Below are positions 1-6,762 of a stretch of DNA of 58,102 bases, piece by piece. The notes under the pieces are model-generated. The model was not told where the DNA came from. It saw only the letters and a list, made by a program, of their open reading frames with translations, and made no database searches. The stretch lies in assembly GCA_031459765.1 (NCBI GenBank), contig JAVKHY010000014.1, positions 1-58,102 on the forward strand. The letters run 5' to 3'. This stretch comes from Armatimonadota bacterium. Lineage in GTDB: Bacteria > Sysuimicrobiota > Sysuimicrobiia > Sysuimicrobiales > Kaftiobacteriaceae. Numbering within the stretch: position 1 is the first letter of the stretch; each line of letters opens with the position of its first letter. Made by a program: the position numbers and the translations under genes.

Positions 1-452
1 AGCCGCCGCAAGGTCCGGTCCTTGTCGCCGCCTTCGATCAGGCTGAAGAAGCCGGCCAGCCCGCGGGCCGTCGCGTCCGCGATGAGCAGGTCGTGGGGCA
101 GACCGCTGATCAGCACCAGGTCGAACCGGCGCCGCAGCGCGCCGAGCACGCGCCGGACGGAGGGGAACTCGACCATCCGGTCTTTGGCCGCGTCGTTGTA
201 GGCGGAGTAGCGACGGGAGAAGGCTTCCTCCTGCTCCGGGCCGACCTCCACGCCCAGCGCTTTGGCCGTATCGGCGAGCTGCTGCAGACGGTGCGCGCCG
301 CTGGTCCGGGCATAGGAGGCGTCGACAACGGGACGGGCCGATTCGTCCAGCCCCAGCGTCTCGGCCACGGCGCGCCAGTAGGAGTGGCGCTTGATCTCGT
401 AGGCGTCCACCAGGGTGCCGTCGTAATCGAAGGCGACGACGGGCCTGCTCAC
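1..452 (-). CDS. HAD-superfamily hydrolase (phosphoglycolate-phosphatase-like), 3' end outside window
   Basis: Read on the minus strand from a GTG at 452, the protein begins VSRPVVAFDYDGTLVDAYEI. It carries the HAD motif I DxDGTLVD with the nucleophile and acid/base aspartates, followed by a helical cap region (ARTSGAHRLQQLADTAKALG) and a motif II-like LVLISGLP stretch. About 150 residues are visible and the frame stays open to base 1, so the C-terminal motifs III/IV are missing from view. Family members dephosphorylate small phosphoesters or pyrophosphate in the cytosol; the substrate cannot be told here. A second GTG three bases upstream (455) could also serve as start. It lies 8 bases downstream of the nitroreductase-like gene on the same strand and may be co-transcribed with it. 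Confidence 0.8.
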   Translation of the reverse strand, partial: MSRPVVAFDYDGTLVDAYEIKRHSYWRAVAETLGLDESARPVVDASYARTSGAHRLQQLADTAKALGVEVGPEQEEAFSRRYSAYNDAAKDRMVEFPSVRRVLGALRRRFDLVLISGLPHDLLIADATARGLAGFFSLIEGGDKDRTLRR

Positions 453-460
453 CACGGGAC

Positions 461-814
461 TCAGAGCGGGACGCGCACCGCGGCGTCGAAGCGCGTGTAG
501 TAGCGCGAGACGTCACCGCGGCCGTACTTCTTGCGGAAGCGCTCCACGACGGGACGCACCCCGGCGCGCCCGGTGATCGGCTCTCCGGTGACGGTGGCCC
601 GCCGGTCGCCGGCACGGACGACGATCGTGGGATCGGCCTGGACGTTGCGGAACCACTGGGAGCGCGTCCCGGTCACCGGCAACAGCCACATCGTGCCGTC
701 GTCCAGGACGAACCAGACGGGAAGGGTGATCCTCCGACCGGTGCGCCGGCCCCGCACCGTGATCGAGATCTCCTTCCGCCGGCGGAGCGCCTGCCGCAGA
801 GCCCGGGAGGACAT
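461..814 (-). CDS. Deazaflavin (F420)-dependent nitroreductase/PNPOx-like family protein
   Basis: A 117-residue split-beta-barrel protein. It begins MSSRALRQALRRRKEISITV, followed by the GRRTGRRITLPVWFV and WLLPVTGTRSQWFRN segments. These are the typical pattern of the Rv3547/DUF385-like nitroreductase family (G-R-x-S/T-G then LP.. then T-x-x-S-x-W-F-R-N). Members bind F420 or flavin and reduce small substrates, or have unknown substrates. The length is close to the family norm of 110-150. The frame is open further upstream but that part is antisense to the ZIP gene; the Met at 814 with an AGAAG stretch just before it is the sensible start. It does not prove that the organism makes F420. Confidence 0.72.
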   Translation of the reverse strand: MSSRALRQALRRRKEISITVRGRRTGRRITLPVWFVLDDGTMWLLPVTGTRSQWFRNVQADPTIVVRAGDRRATVTGEPITGRAGVRPVVERFRKKYGRGDVSRYYTRFDAAVRVPL

Positions 815-822
815 CGCGTCTT

Positions 823-1566
823 CTACTGTAGCACGTTCTGCATCAGCATCATGACCAGGAAGCCAGCAACCACGGCCGCCGCCCCGTTCCCGTGCCCGCT
901 GTGTTTTTCGGCCTCCGGAATGATCTCGCTGAAAACGAGAAACCCCATGGCGCCGGCGGCAAACCCCAATCCCAGGGGGACCAGCGGCTCGAAGAACGCC
1001 ACGGCCAGCGCGGCGGGCACGGCCATGAGCGGCTGGGGCAGGCTGGTGAAGATCGACCACCAGACGCAGGCCCATCCGGAGAATCCCTGGCTGCGCAGCG
1101 GCAGCGAGGCCGCCAGGCCCTCGGGGATGTTGTGGATGGCGATGGCCACGGTGACCAGGGCGGCCAGGGCGACCTCTCCGGAGCCGAAGGCCACGCCGAC
1201 GGCGATGCCTTCGGAGAAGCTGTGGATGGTCAGCGTCCCGATGAAGAGGACGACCCGACGGGCCGGAGCACCGTGCAGGTGGTAGAAATCGAAGGAGGTG
1301 TGGCCGAACCGGCGCTCGGTGAGCCAGAAGAGGAAGGCCCCCAGCGCGATTCCTGCCGCCACGGGCGTGTAGCCGTCGCGATTGACGCCCTCGAAGACGA
1401 GGTTGAAGACGGAGGCGGAGAGCATCATCCCGCCGCTGAAGCCCCAGGCCAGGCCGAGGAACCGGTCCGGCAGACCTTTGGTGAACAGGAAGGGAACCCC
1501 GCCGATCCCGGTGGCGACGGCCGTGGCCAGGGCGGAGAAGAAAGTGACGAGGCCGAGATTCAGCAC
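823..1566 (-). CDS. ZIP-family divalent metal transporter
   Basis: A polytopic inner-membrane protein of about 247 residues with some eight hydrophobic segments. Helix IV carries HSFSEGIAVG and helix V carries HNIPEGLA, the paired metal-binding signatures of bacterial ZIP (GufA/ZupT-type) transporters, which move Zn, Fe or Mn into the cytosol. A cytosolic, charged loop lies between helices III and IV (TERRFGHTSFDFYHLHG, His-rich). Two GTG starts are possible: 1593, and 1566, where an AGGTG sits nine bases upstream. I chose 1566 because the -10-like TATAGT at 1608-1613 would leave almost no leader for 1593. A TTAGG/CCTAA-type palindrome lies just upstream, which suggests control by a metal-responsive repressor. 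Confidence 0.88.
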   Translation of the reverse strand: MLNLGLVTFFSALATAVATGIGGVPFLFTKGLPDRFLGLAWGFSGGMMLSASVFNLVFEGVNRDGYTPVAAGIALGAFLFWLTERRFGHTSFDFYHLHGAPARRVVLFIGTLTIHSFSEGIAVGVAFGSGEVALAALVTVAIAIHNIPEGLAASLPLRSQGFSGWACVWWSIFTSLPQPLMAVPAALAVAFFEPLVPLGLGFAAGAMGFLVFSEIIPEAEKHSGHGNGAAAVVAGFLVMMLMQNVLQ

Positions 1567-1607
1567 GTGCGCACCTGCACCAATCCTACCCACCCCGCAG
1601 ATGACGG

Positions 1608-1643
1608 ACTATACATCCGGCGTCTGATTAGGGCGTCCTAATC
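1608..1643 (-). promoter_or_regulatory. Candidate ZIP-gene promoter with metalloregulator-like palindrome
   Basis: On the minus strand TATAGT (1608-1613) sits upstream of the ZIP gene. Between it and the expected -35 lies a perfect inverted repeat GATTAGG-GCGT-CCTAATC (1626-1643). The TTAGG...CCTAA arms recall DtxR/IdeR/MntR-type operators; placement over the -20/-35 zone would suit repression. No good -35 hexamer is visible. Confidence 0.45.
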
Positions 1644-1671
1644 GCGGAAGATGCATCCTCACAATTCGGGG

Positions 1672-1677
1672 TATAAT
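1672..1677 (+). promoter_or_regulatory. -10 element for tRNA-Ser
   Basis: A perfect TATAAT lies 12 bases before the mature tRNA 5' end. No convincing -35 hexamer is seen at 17-base spacing. Confidence 0.5.
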
Positions 1678-1689
1678 GGGCTCGACCGC

Positions 1690-1781
1690 GGAGGGGTGCA
1701 GGGAACCCGGCCATCCGCGCGGTCTTGAAAACCGCTGGGGCCAAAAGGCCCGTGTGGGTTCAAATCCCACCCCCTCCGCCA
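1690..1781 (+). tRNA. tRNA-Ser (anticodon UGA)
   Basis: The acceptor stem GGAGGGG (1690-1696) pairs fully with CCCCTCC (1771-1777); the discriminator is G1778 and CCA is encoded at 1779-1781. The anticodon stem GCGGT/ACCGC (1719-1723/1731-1735) encloses the loop CTTGAAA with anticodon TGA at 1726-1728, reading UCA. A class II long variable arm forms from GGGCC-AAAA-GGCCC, and the T arm GTGGG-TTCAAAT-CCCAC is canonical. The long variable arm and TGA anticodon both identify serine. Confidence 0.95.
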
Positions 1782-1789
1782 CATGCGGC

Positions 1790-2938
1790 TTACACCGGCG
1801 CCGGCCCGGCGCGGCCGCGCGCGCTCCAGATGGCGGCCCACAGCGCGCCAAAGCCGGTCCACACCGCCAGCAGCCTGAAGATCCAGCCCACGACGGGCAG
1901 CCCCACAAGGATGACCAGCAGGATCACGCCGAGCGCAACGGCGGCGTACGGCGACACCCTGCCTGGGCCGCGGCCGAGCCGGCGCAGGAAGGCGTCCCCC
2001 AGCCAGGCGGAGACAAAGACCTGGCTGGGATACAGCGTGGCCAGGTACAGCAGCAGCACAGCGAAGGCGAGCGGAATGCCCACCAGCGTGACGAGCAGCA
2101 GCACGATCGCCACCGGCACGATGAACATGAGGATGAACCCCGTCAGCAGGCTCCACCCGAACCGGGAGCGCACCGTCTCCTGGACGTGCCGGACGCCGCG
2201 GGGGGTGATCGCGACGAGGATGAGTCCGATGGCCAGCAGCCACAGGGCCTCCAGGATCCGTCCGGCAAACCGCAGGCGTAGCCGCGCCGCCGGGTTCATC
2301 ACCAGGCGCGGGCGCGACGGGCGATCGAGCCGGGTGATTCCCCCGTCGACCTGGGCCCCGGCCTGCATCTCCAGCGGTCGATCCGCGCCGTAGCGCAGGC
2401 TGCCGGTGATGCGGGCCGTCGGAAGCAGCACGACCCGGTCCGCCTGCGCCTCCACGTTCCCCGCAATCGTCCCGCCGATCGTCACCGTTCCGCCCGTGAG
2501 CCAGGCGTTGCGCTGCACCGCGCCCGAGACCCGGACAGTGCCGCCGGCGGCGACCAGGTCGCGTCCGACCTCCGCCGCCCGTTCCACGGTGATGTTTCCG
2601 CCGGCCAGGACGGCATCAGTCCCGATCGGTCCGCTCACCACCACGTTCCCTCCGGCGGCCCTGAGGGCCCGCCCGACCGGTCCCCTGACGTTTACGGTGC
2701 CCCCGGCGGCCAGGATGCCTCCGCCGACGGGGCCGGAGAGCGTGACGGTGCCCCCCGCGGCGACGACATCGCCGTCAACCTCCCCTGCGACCTCGACCGT
2801 TCCCCCGCCGGCGTACAGATCGTCGGTGATCTGCTCCGCGACCACGACCGTGTTCCCGCCGCGCGGCACGAAGGCCAGCGCCGAAAGGGGTAACGCCAGG
2901 GTCACCAGCAACGCCGCGGCCATGCTCCGAACGCTCAT
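1790..2938 (-). CDS. Secreted bactofilin-like beta-helix protein with C-terminal membrane domain
   Basis: A 382-residue protein. Residues 1-22 form a signal peptide (MAAALLVTLALPLSALAF). Residues about 30-205 are a run of short repeats of the type (G/A)GGTV.V.G.(V/I)...., the right-handed beta-helix pattern of polymer-forming bactofilins. Residues about 225-375 contain four hydrophobic segments (for example LWLLAIGLILVAI and FILMFIVPVAIVLLLVTLV). The architecture resembles polymer-forming cytoskeletal proteins with an added membrane anchor. With a signal peptide the helix should face outside, unlike classical cytosolic bactofilins. It lies 15 bases downstream of the small HExxH protein. The role is not known; surface scaffold or envelope organisation is a guess. 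Confidence 0.75.
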   Translation of the reverse strand: MSVRSMAAALLVTLALPLSALAFVPRGGNTVVVAEQITDDLYAGGGTVEVAGEVDGDVVAAGGTVTLSGPVGGGILAAGGTVNVRGPVGRALRAAGGNVVVSGPIGTDAVLAGGNITVERAAEVGRDLVAAGGTVRVSGAVQRNAWLTGGTVTIGGTIAGNVEAQADRVVLLPTARITGSLRYGADRPLEMQAGAQVDGGITRLDRPSRPRLVMNPAARLRLRFAGRILEALWLLAIGLILVAITPRGVRHVQETVRSRFGWSLLTGFILMFIVPVAIVLLLVTLVGIPLAFAVLLLYLATLYPSQVFVSAWLGDAFLRRLGRGPGRVSPYAAVALGVILLVILVGLPVVGWIFRLLAVWTGFGALWAAIWSARGRAGPAPV

Positions 2939-2953
2939 GATCGGACACTCCCT

Positions 2954-3418
2954 TCATCGTCTCCGCCGGCGGAACCACTGCAGGGCGAAGCGGTCGCACG
3001 CCGTCTCCGCCGATCCCTTCCGTCCCAGCACCTCGTGCAGGTAGTAGTGATAGTACTCGTGGCAGTACAGGAACCGGATGACGTCCGTTTTCGTCGCGAA
3101 GAGGACGTCCCTGGAAAACCAGCGGAAGCGGAAGGGGTCCGCGCGCGCCCCCCGGGCTTTCACCCGCTGCGCCCGGTAGGGGATCCGCTGCCGAAAGGGG
3201 CGGAACGGTTCGGGCACCTGGACCGTGATCACCCGGCGCTCGTAGTCGCAGAGGCCGGCAAGATGCGGCGAGGTTCGGTAGCGGAGGGGCCTGACCTCCA
3301 GCCGGTATCCTCGGGCCTGAGCGAGCCCGGCCAGTATCCTTCTCAAGCGCGAGGGCGGGAACCCCTCCAGGGTGGAGGTGATCGTCATCCGGCGCGTCAG
3401 CCGTCGCCTGCGCGACAT
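2954..3418 (-). CDS. Small zincin-like (HExxH) protein, SprT/M78-like
   Basis: A 154-residue basic protein. Its only clear functional motif is HEYYH at residues 120-124 inside a helix (VIRFLYCHEYYHYYLHEVLG), followed by ETACDRFA (138-145). That order, HExxH then an E/D-rich helix about 15 residues on, is what zinc metalloproteases of the SprT or ImmA (M78) type show. Two more histidine/acid candidates (H128, E138) could complete the zinc site. No signal peptide or membrane segment is seen, so it is probably cytosolic. Met11 is an alternative start. The N-terminal half matches nothing I recognise, so a peptidase role is likely but not certain. Confidence 0.55.
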   Translation of the reverse strand: MSRRRRLTRRMTITSTLEGFPPSRLRRILAGLAQARGYRLEVRPLRYRTSPHLAGLCDYERRVITVQVPEPFRPFRQRIPYRAQRVKARGARADPFRFRWFSRDVLFATKTDVIRFLYCHEYYHYYLHEVLGRKGSAETACDRFALQWFRRRRR

Positions 3419-3488
3419 CCGTTACGACGACTTCGGCGGCGGCCAGAGGCATCCTGGGACGCAGCGGTGCACTGGCCTCCAGGGCAGT

Positions 3489-5042
3489 CTACGGACGCAA
3501 GGGGAATTCGTACGCGCCCGCGGAGCCGTTTGACCGGGGGATGGAGGCTCGAATGCGCGTCCCCCGATCGGGCGTGCTCTCCACGAGCAGCGTGCCGCCC
3601 AGCCGGACGGCGCGCTCGCGCATCGAGCGCAGACCGAGGTGGCCCGGCGCCTCCTCGAGGGGAAAGCCCACCCCGTCGTCGCCGATCTCCAGGACGAGCT
3701 CATCGCCGCCGTTCGCGATGCGCAGGTCGACGCGACGGGCGTGGGCGTGCTTGACGATGTTATTGAGCGCCTCCTGGGCGATGCGGTACACGGTCTCCTT
3801 GACCTCGATGGGAACCTCCGGCTCCTCGCTCCACTCCGTCCGGATGTCCAGCCCGTGGCGGGTGCGCAGGGAGTCGATCTGCCTGGCCAGGGCGCCCAGC
3901 AGTCCCTCGCTCTCGAGGGTCTCCGGTCGCAGCTCGAAGATGAGCGCCCGCATCTCGGCCAGCCCGGCGTCGGCCAGCGAGAGCACGTACTCGAGAGGCT
4001 GGGCGGCGTCCGCCGGAGCGCGGTCCAGCAGCGTGCGGGCGGTCCGCGCGCCCAGGGCGATGCCGTACAGGGCCTGCGACACCGAGTCGTGCAGTTCCCG
4101 GGCGATCCGCTGACGCTCCTCGAGGATCGCCTTCTCCTTGGCCTCGGTGAAGAGACGGGAGTTCTCCACGGCGACCGCAGCCTGACCGGCTACCGCCGTC
4201 AAAAAGGCGATCTGCGCCTGGCCGGGGTTCTTCCCGCGCGGATAGAAAACCATCAGCGCGCCCAGCGCGCGGCCTCGATAGACCATGGGCACGGAGATGG
4301 TCGTGTCCCAGGTGAGCTGGCGCAGGACGGGATAAAGGGGCTCGTAGGCCGGATTGTTGAGCAGCGCGGTACGCGCATTCTCATAGACCATCCAGCGCAG
4401 GTTCCGCACCGAATCACAGTAGGGCATCGACGCGCCACGCCGCATCGCCTCCGCCCAGCCCGCCGCGGTGTCCGCGTCGCAGGGGAAGCCATAGGCGCCC
4501 CACATCCGAAACTCCCCATGGTGATCGAGCAGGACGACGGCGCAGGCCACCGTGCCGGTCGCCCGCACCACGCTCTTTGCCAGCTTGTCCAGCGTGGTCT
4601 CCAGCGGCTCCGCGATCGCCACCTGCGAGGCGATCTCCGACAGGGCCTCGACCCTCCGGGCCAGGTGGCCCGTCTCGGTCACGTCGCGGAAGATCACGAC
4701 CGTGTAGGTGTTCGCCTCCAGCACCAGCCCCACCGCCGTGAACTCCGCCTCGTAATCCTCGCCGTCGGCCCGCGTCATCACGAAGGCGCCGCGCATGAGC
4801 GTGCCCGGAGGCTGCGACGCTTCGTGTTGTGTGATCGCCCGCTGCAGCGCGGCGCGCGCTTCCGGCGGCATCGAGCCGTAGGCGTCCGCGCCGATCAGCT
4901 GCTCCATGGTGTACCCGGTGATGCGGCAGGCTGCCGGGTTCGCGTAGACGATCCGGTCCTGCCCGTCGATGAGGATGACGGCCTCCATCAGGGCTCCCAG
5001 GGGGGCGGAGACCGCGGCCAGCGCCGCCGTATCCGCAATCAT
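3489..5042 (-). CDS. Cytosolic PAS-GAF sensor histidine kinase (NarL/DegS type)
   Basis: 517 residues with no membrane segment. A PAS domain spans about 15-125 (GQDRIVYANPAACRITGYT), a GAF domain about 140-295, then a HisKA_3 dimerisation domain with the phospho-acceptor His318 in RQRIARELHDSVSQ. The HATPase_c domain at about 405-500 shows the N box EALNNIVKHAHA and the G1 box GDDGVGF. It should sense a cytosolic ligand, redox or light cue through PAS/GAF and phosphorylate the LuxR-type regulator encoded just upstream. Its ATG overlaps the regulator's stop (ATGA, 5039-5042), so the two are translationally coupled. The ligand cannot be read from sequence. Confidence 0.92.
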   Translation of the reverse strand: MIADTAALAAVSAPLGALMEAVILIDGQDRIVYANPAACRITGYTMEQLIGADAYGSMPPEARAALQRAITQHEASQPPGTLMRGAFVMTRADGEDYEAEFTAVGLVLEANTYTVVIFRDVTETGHLARRVEALSEIASQVAIAEPLETTLDKLAKSVVRATGTVACAVVLLDHHGEFRMWGAYGFPCDADTAAGWAEAMRRGASMPYCDSVRNLRWMVYENARTALLNNPAYEPLYPVLRQLTWDTTISVPMVYRGRALGALMVFYPRGKNPGQAQIAFLTAVAGQAAVAVENSRLFTEAKEKAILEERQRIARELHDSVSQALYGIALGARTARTLLDRAPADAAQPLEYVLSLADAGLAEMRALIFELRPETLESEGLLGALARQIDSLRTRHGLDIRTEWSEEPEVPIEVKETVYRIAQEALNNIVKHAHARRVDLRIANGGDELVLEIGDDGVGFPLEEAPGHLGLRSMRERAVRLGGTLLVESTPDRGTRIRASIPRSNGSAGAYEFPLRP

Positions 5043-5692
5043 CGGACGGCGCTCTCCCGGGGCGGCGCGGCGACCATGCCGATCCGCGCGGCGTGGAGGG
5101 CGGCCTGGGTGCGGCTCTGCACGCCCAGCTTGGCCAGGATGTTGCTGACGTGGGTCTTGACGGTCTTCTCCCCGATGCCCAGACGCTGGGCGATCTCCTT
5201 GTTCGCCTTCCCCTCCGCCACGAGTCGCAGGACGTCCGTCTCGCGATCGGTCAGCGTTTCGGGGCTGTCCGGCGCGCGCACTTCGCGCACCAGGCGGGCG
5301 GCGGCCTCCGGAGCCAGCTGGACGCGGTCCTCCGCGGCGGCCCGGATCGCCTCGCGCAGGGCCTCGGCGTCGGTGGTCTTCAGCAGGTAGCCGATCGCCC
5401 CGGCGCGGATGGCGCCGACGACGGAGGCGTCCTCCAGCACGCTGGTCAGCGCCACCACCGCGGTCTCGGGATAGGCGGCGCGGATGGCCCGCGTGGCGGC
5501 GATGCCGTCCATGACCGGCATGAGGAGGTCCATCAGCACCACGTCCGGCCGGCGCTCACCGACCAGACGGAGGGCCTCCGCGCCGTCCGCCGCTTCGCCG
5601 ATGATCTCGATCTCGGGGTCCAGGGCCAGGAACATGCGCAGCCCCTCGCGGACCACGGCGTGATCGTCGGCAACCAGGATGCGGATCGACAT
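5039..5692 (-). CDS. NarL/LuxR-family response regulator
   Basis: 217 residues. The receiver domain (1-120) has the acid pocket D9/D10, phospho-acceptor Asp55 (VVLMDLLMP), Thr83 and Lys105, all intact. A C-terminal LuxR helix-turn-helix starts at TLTDRETDVLRLVAEG and includes NKEIAQRLGIGEKTVKTHVS. Phosphorylation by the adjoining kinase would favour dimerisation and DNA binding. The start at 5692 is set by the receiver domain beginning MSIRILVADDH and by a GGAGGT ribosome site on the minus strand about 8 bases upstream; the longer open frame to 5881 has no homology. Kinase and regulator form an overlapping pair. Confidence 0.93.
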   Translation of the reverse strand: MSIRILVADDHAVVREGLRMFLALDPEIEIIGEAADGAEALRLVGERRPDVVLMDLLMPVMDGIAATRAIRAAYPETAVVALTSVLEDASVVGAIRAGAIGYLLKTTDAEALREAIRAAAEDRVQLAPEAAARLVREVRAPDSPETLTDRETDVLRLVAEGKANKEIAQRLGIGEKTVKTHVSNILAKLGVQSRTQAALHAARIGMVAAPPRESAVR

Positions 5693-5985
5693 GGTGGGAC
5701 CTCCGTCCTTCCAGTATCGGGCCGTCGTCCGGCCCGTGTCCTCCGCCTTTGGTCGGAGGTCTCTCGATCCGGTGGGGGAGAGCGCCGCTCCGCAGCAGGT
5801 CGGAGCGCAGATCGGGACGTTCGTTCGACGTCGGGGCTTCCACTCTGTAGTGTACTGGATCTCAGAGTCGTTGGCCATCACGGGTCAACGACCCGGCCGG
5901 CCGGAAACATCCCGAACGACGGCCGGCCGAGCCGAGCACGGTGGACCCGCTCGCTGCGGGGCTCATCGGAAAGGAGGATGCCTCA

Positions 5986-6198
5986 ATGAAGCGCACACTC
6001 GCCGCATTGGCGCTGGTCGCCTTGCTGGCCCCGGCGGCCTTCGCCGCGGAGGTCGGATTCTCCGACATCGAGCGGCCGGTCGACGCCACCGCCAACCAGC
6101 TGCACAAGCAGAACCAGGATGGCGCGGGACTGGCCGGCAGCCGGTCCGTCACCGAGGAAGACCAGCCGGTGGAGATCTTCATGTTGGAGGGCCTGTAA
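5986..6198 (+). CDS. Small secreted/periplasmic protein of unknown function
   Basis: 70 residues from an ATG preceded by AAGGAGG (5971-5977). Residues 1-20 are a clear signal peptide (KRTLAALALVALLAPAAFAA) with a cleavage site after AFA-A. The mature part of about 50 residues is acidic, has no Cys, and contains VGFSDIERPVDATANQLH and a C-terminal EDQPVEIFMLEGL. I recognise no family. It is transcribed away from the two-component genes and is the first gene of a short plus-strand run with the receiver-like protein. It could be a target or an accessory sensor of that system, but nothing in the sequence proves it. Confidence 0.65.
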   Translation: MKRTLAALALVALLAPAAFAAEVGFSDIERPVDATANQLHKQNQDGAGLAGSRSVTEEDQPVEIFMLEGL

Positions 6199-6241
6199 TC
6201 GGCCCTGCTCCCACCGACCGGAGACCGGGATCAGGCAGAAT

Positions 6242-6276
6242 CTGGAGGGCGGGCCGGGCAGCCGGTCCCCCTCCAG
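6242..6276 (+). terminator. Strong hairpin between small secreted protein and receiver-like gene
   Basis: CTGGAGG (6242-6248) pairs with CCTCCAG (6270-6276), and an inner GGGCCGG/CCGGTCC stem closes a 4-base loop with one bulged C. No T-run follows, so it may act as an attenuator or mRNA stabiliser rather than a full terminator. Confidence 0.45.
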
Positions 6277-6294
6277 CAGCGTCTGGGGCCGCCG

Positions 6295-6735
6295 ATGATC
6301 CGACTCCTGGTGGTGGAGAATCAGCCCGCCATCCGACGGGGGCTGCAGATGTGGCTGGGCCTGGCCCCGGACCTGACGGTGCTGGACCGGGCCGGGGACG
6401 GTCTGGCCGCCCTGTGGCACGCCGCCGTGAATCGACCGGACGTCATCCTGGTGCACCTGGAATCCGTGGACCTCAACACCCGGCTGATCGCGGCGATGCG
6501 CCGGGCGGCACCGGAGAGCCGCGTGGTGGTGCTGAGCCTCCACGACGACGCGCCCACGCGACGACGGGTGCTGGGCGCGGGGGCCGCCGCCTTCGTCTCC
6601 ATGCACGAGGTCACGGAGCGGTTGCTGCAGGCCATCCGTCAGGCCGCAGCCCGCCCGCCGGCGGAGCCGGAGCACGAACAGAGATCGGCCGACCTGAACC
6701 CCGCGCCATGCCGGGGAGAGCCGCAGACCCTATAA
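6295..6735 (+). CDS. Orphan receiver-only protein lacking the phospho-acceptor Asp (pseudo-receiver)
   Basis: 146 residues that align along their first 120 with the receiver domain of the regulator encoded at 5039-5692 (MIRLLVVENQPAIRRGLQM, RVVVLSLHDDAPTRRR). The catalytic set is degraded: the acid pair is E8-N9, the phospho-acceptor position is His54 (DVILVHLES), and the conserved Lys is Met103. There is no DNA-binding domain; the last 25 residues are Pro/Glu-rich tail. It cannot be phosphorylated in the usual way and may act as a protein-protein decoy or a constitutive partner. The reading frame is clean, so it is not an obvious pseudogene. Its stop codon lies inside the TATAAT element of the next gene. 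Confidence 0.72.
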   Translation: MIRLLVVENQPAIRRGLQMWLGLAPDLTVLDRAGDGLAALWHAAVNRPDVILVHLESVDLNTRLIAAMRRAAPESRVVVLSLHDDAPTRRRVLGAGAAAFVSMHEVTERLLQAIRQAAARPPAEPEHEQRSADLNPAPCRGEPQTL

Positions 6736-6736
6736 T
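6731..6736 (+). promoter_or_regulatory. -10 element for the aldehyde dehydrogenase gene
   Basis: A perfect TATAAT overlaps the stop codon of the receiver-like gene and lies 26 bases before the dehydrogenase ATG, with a CGGAGGTG ribosome site at 6751-6758. The -35 region (near 6708-6713) is poor. Confidence 0.5.
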
Positions 6737-6762
6737 GGCGGTAGACTCTCCGGAGGTGTGAC

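Noticed and set aside
5693-5881. N-terminal extension of the LuxR-type regulator to 5881
   Set aside because: Receiver domain begins exactly at the Met at 5692 with a ribosome site; the upstream residues match nothing.
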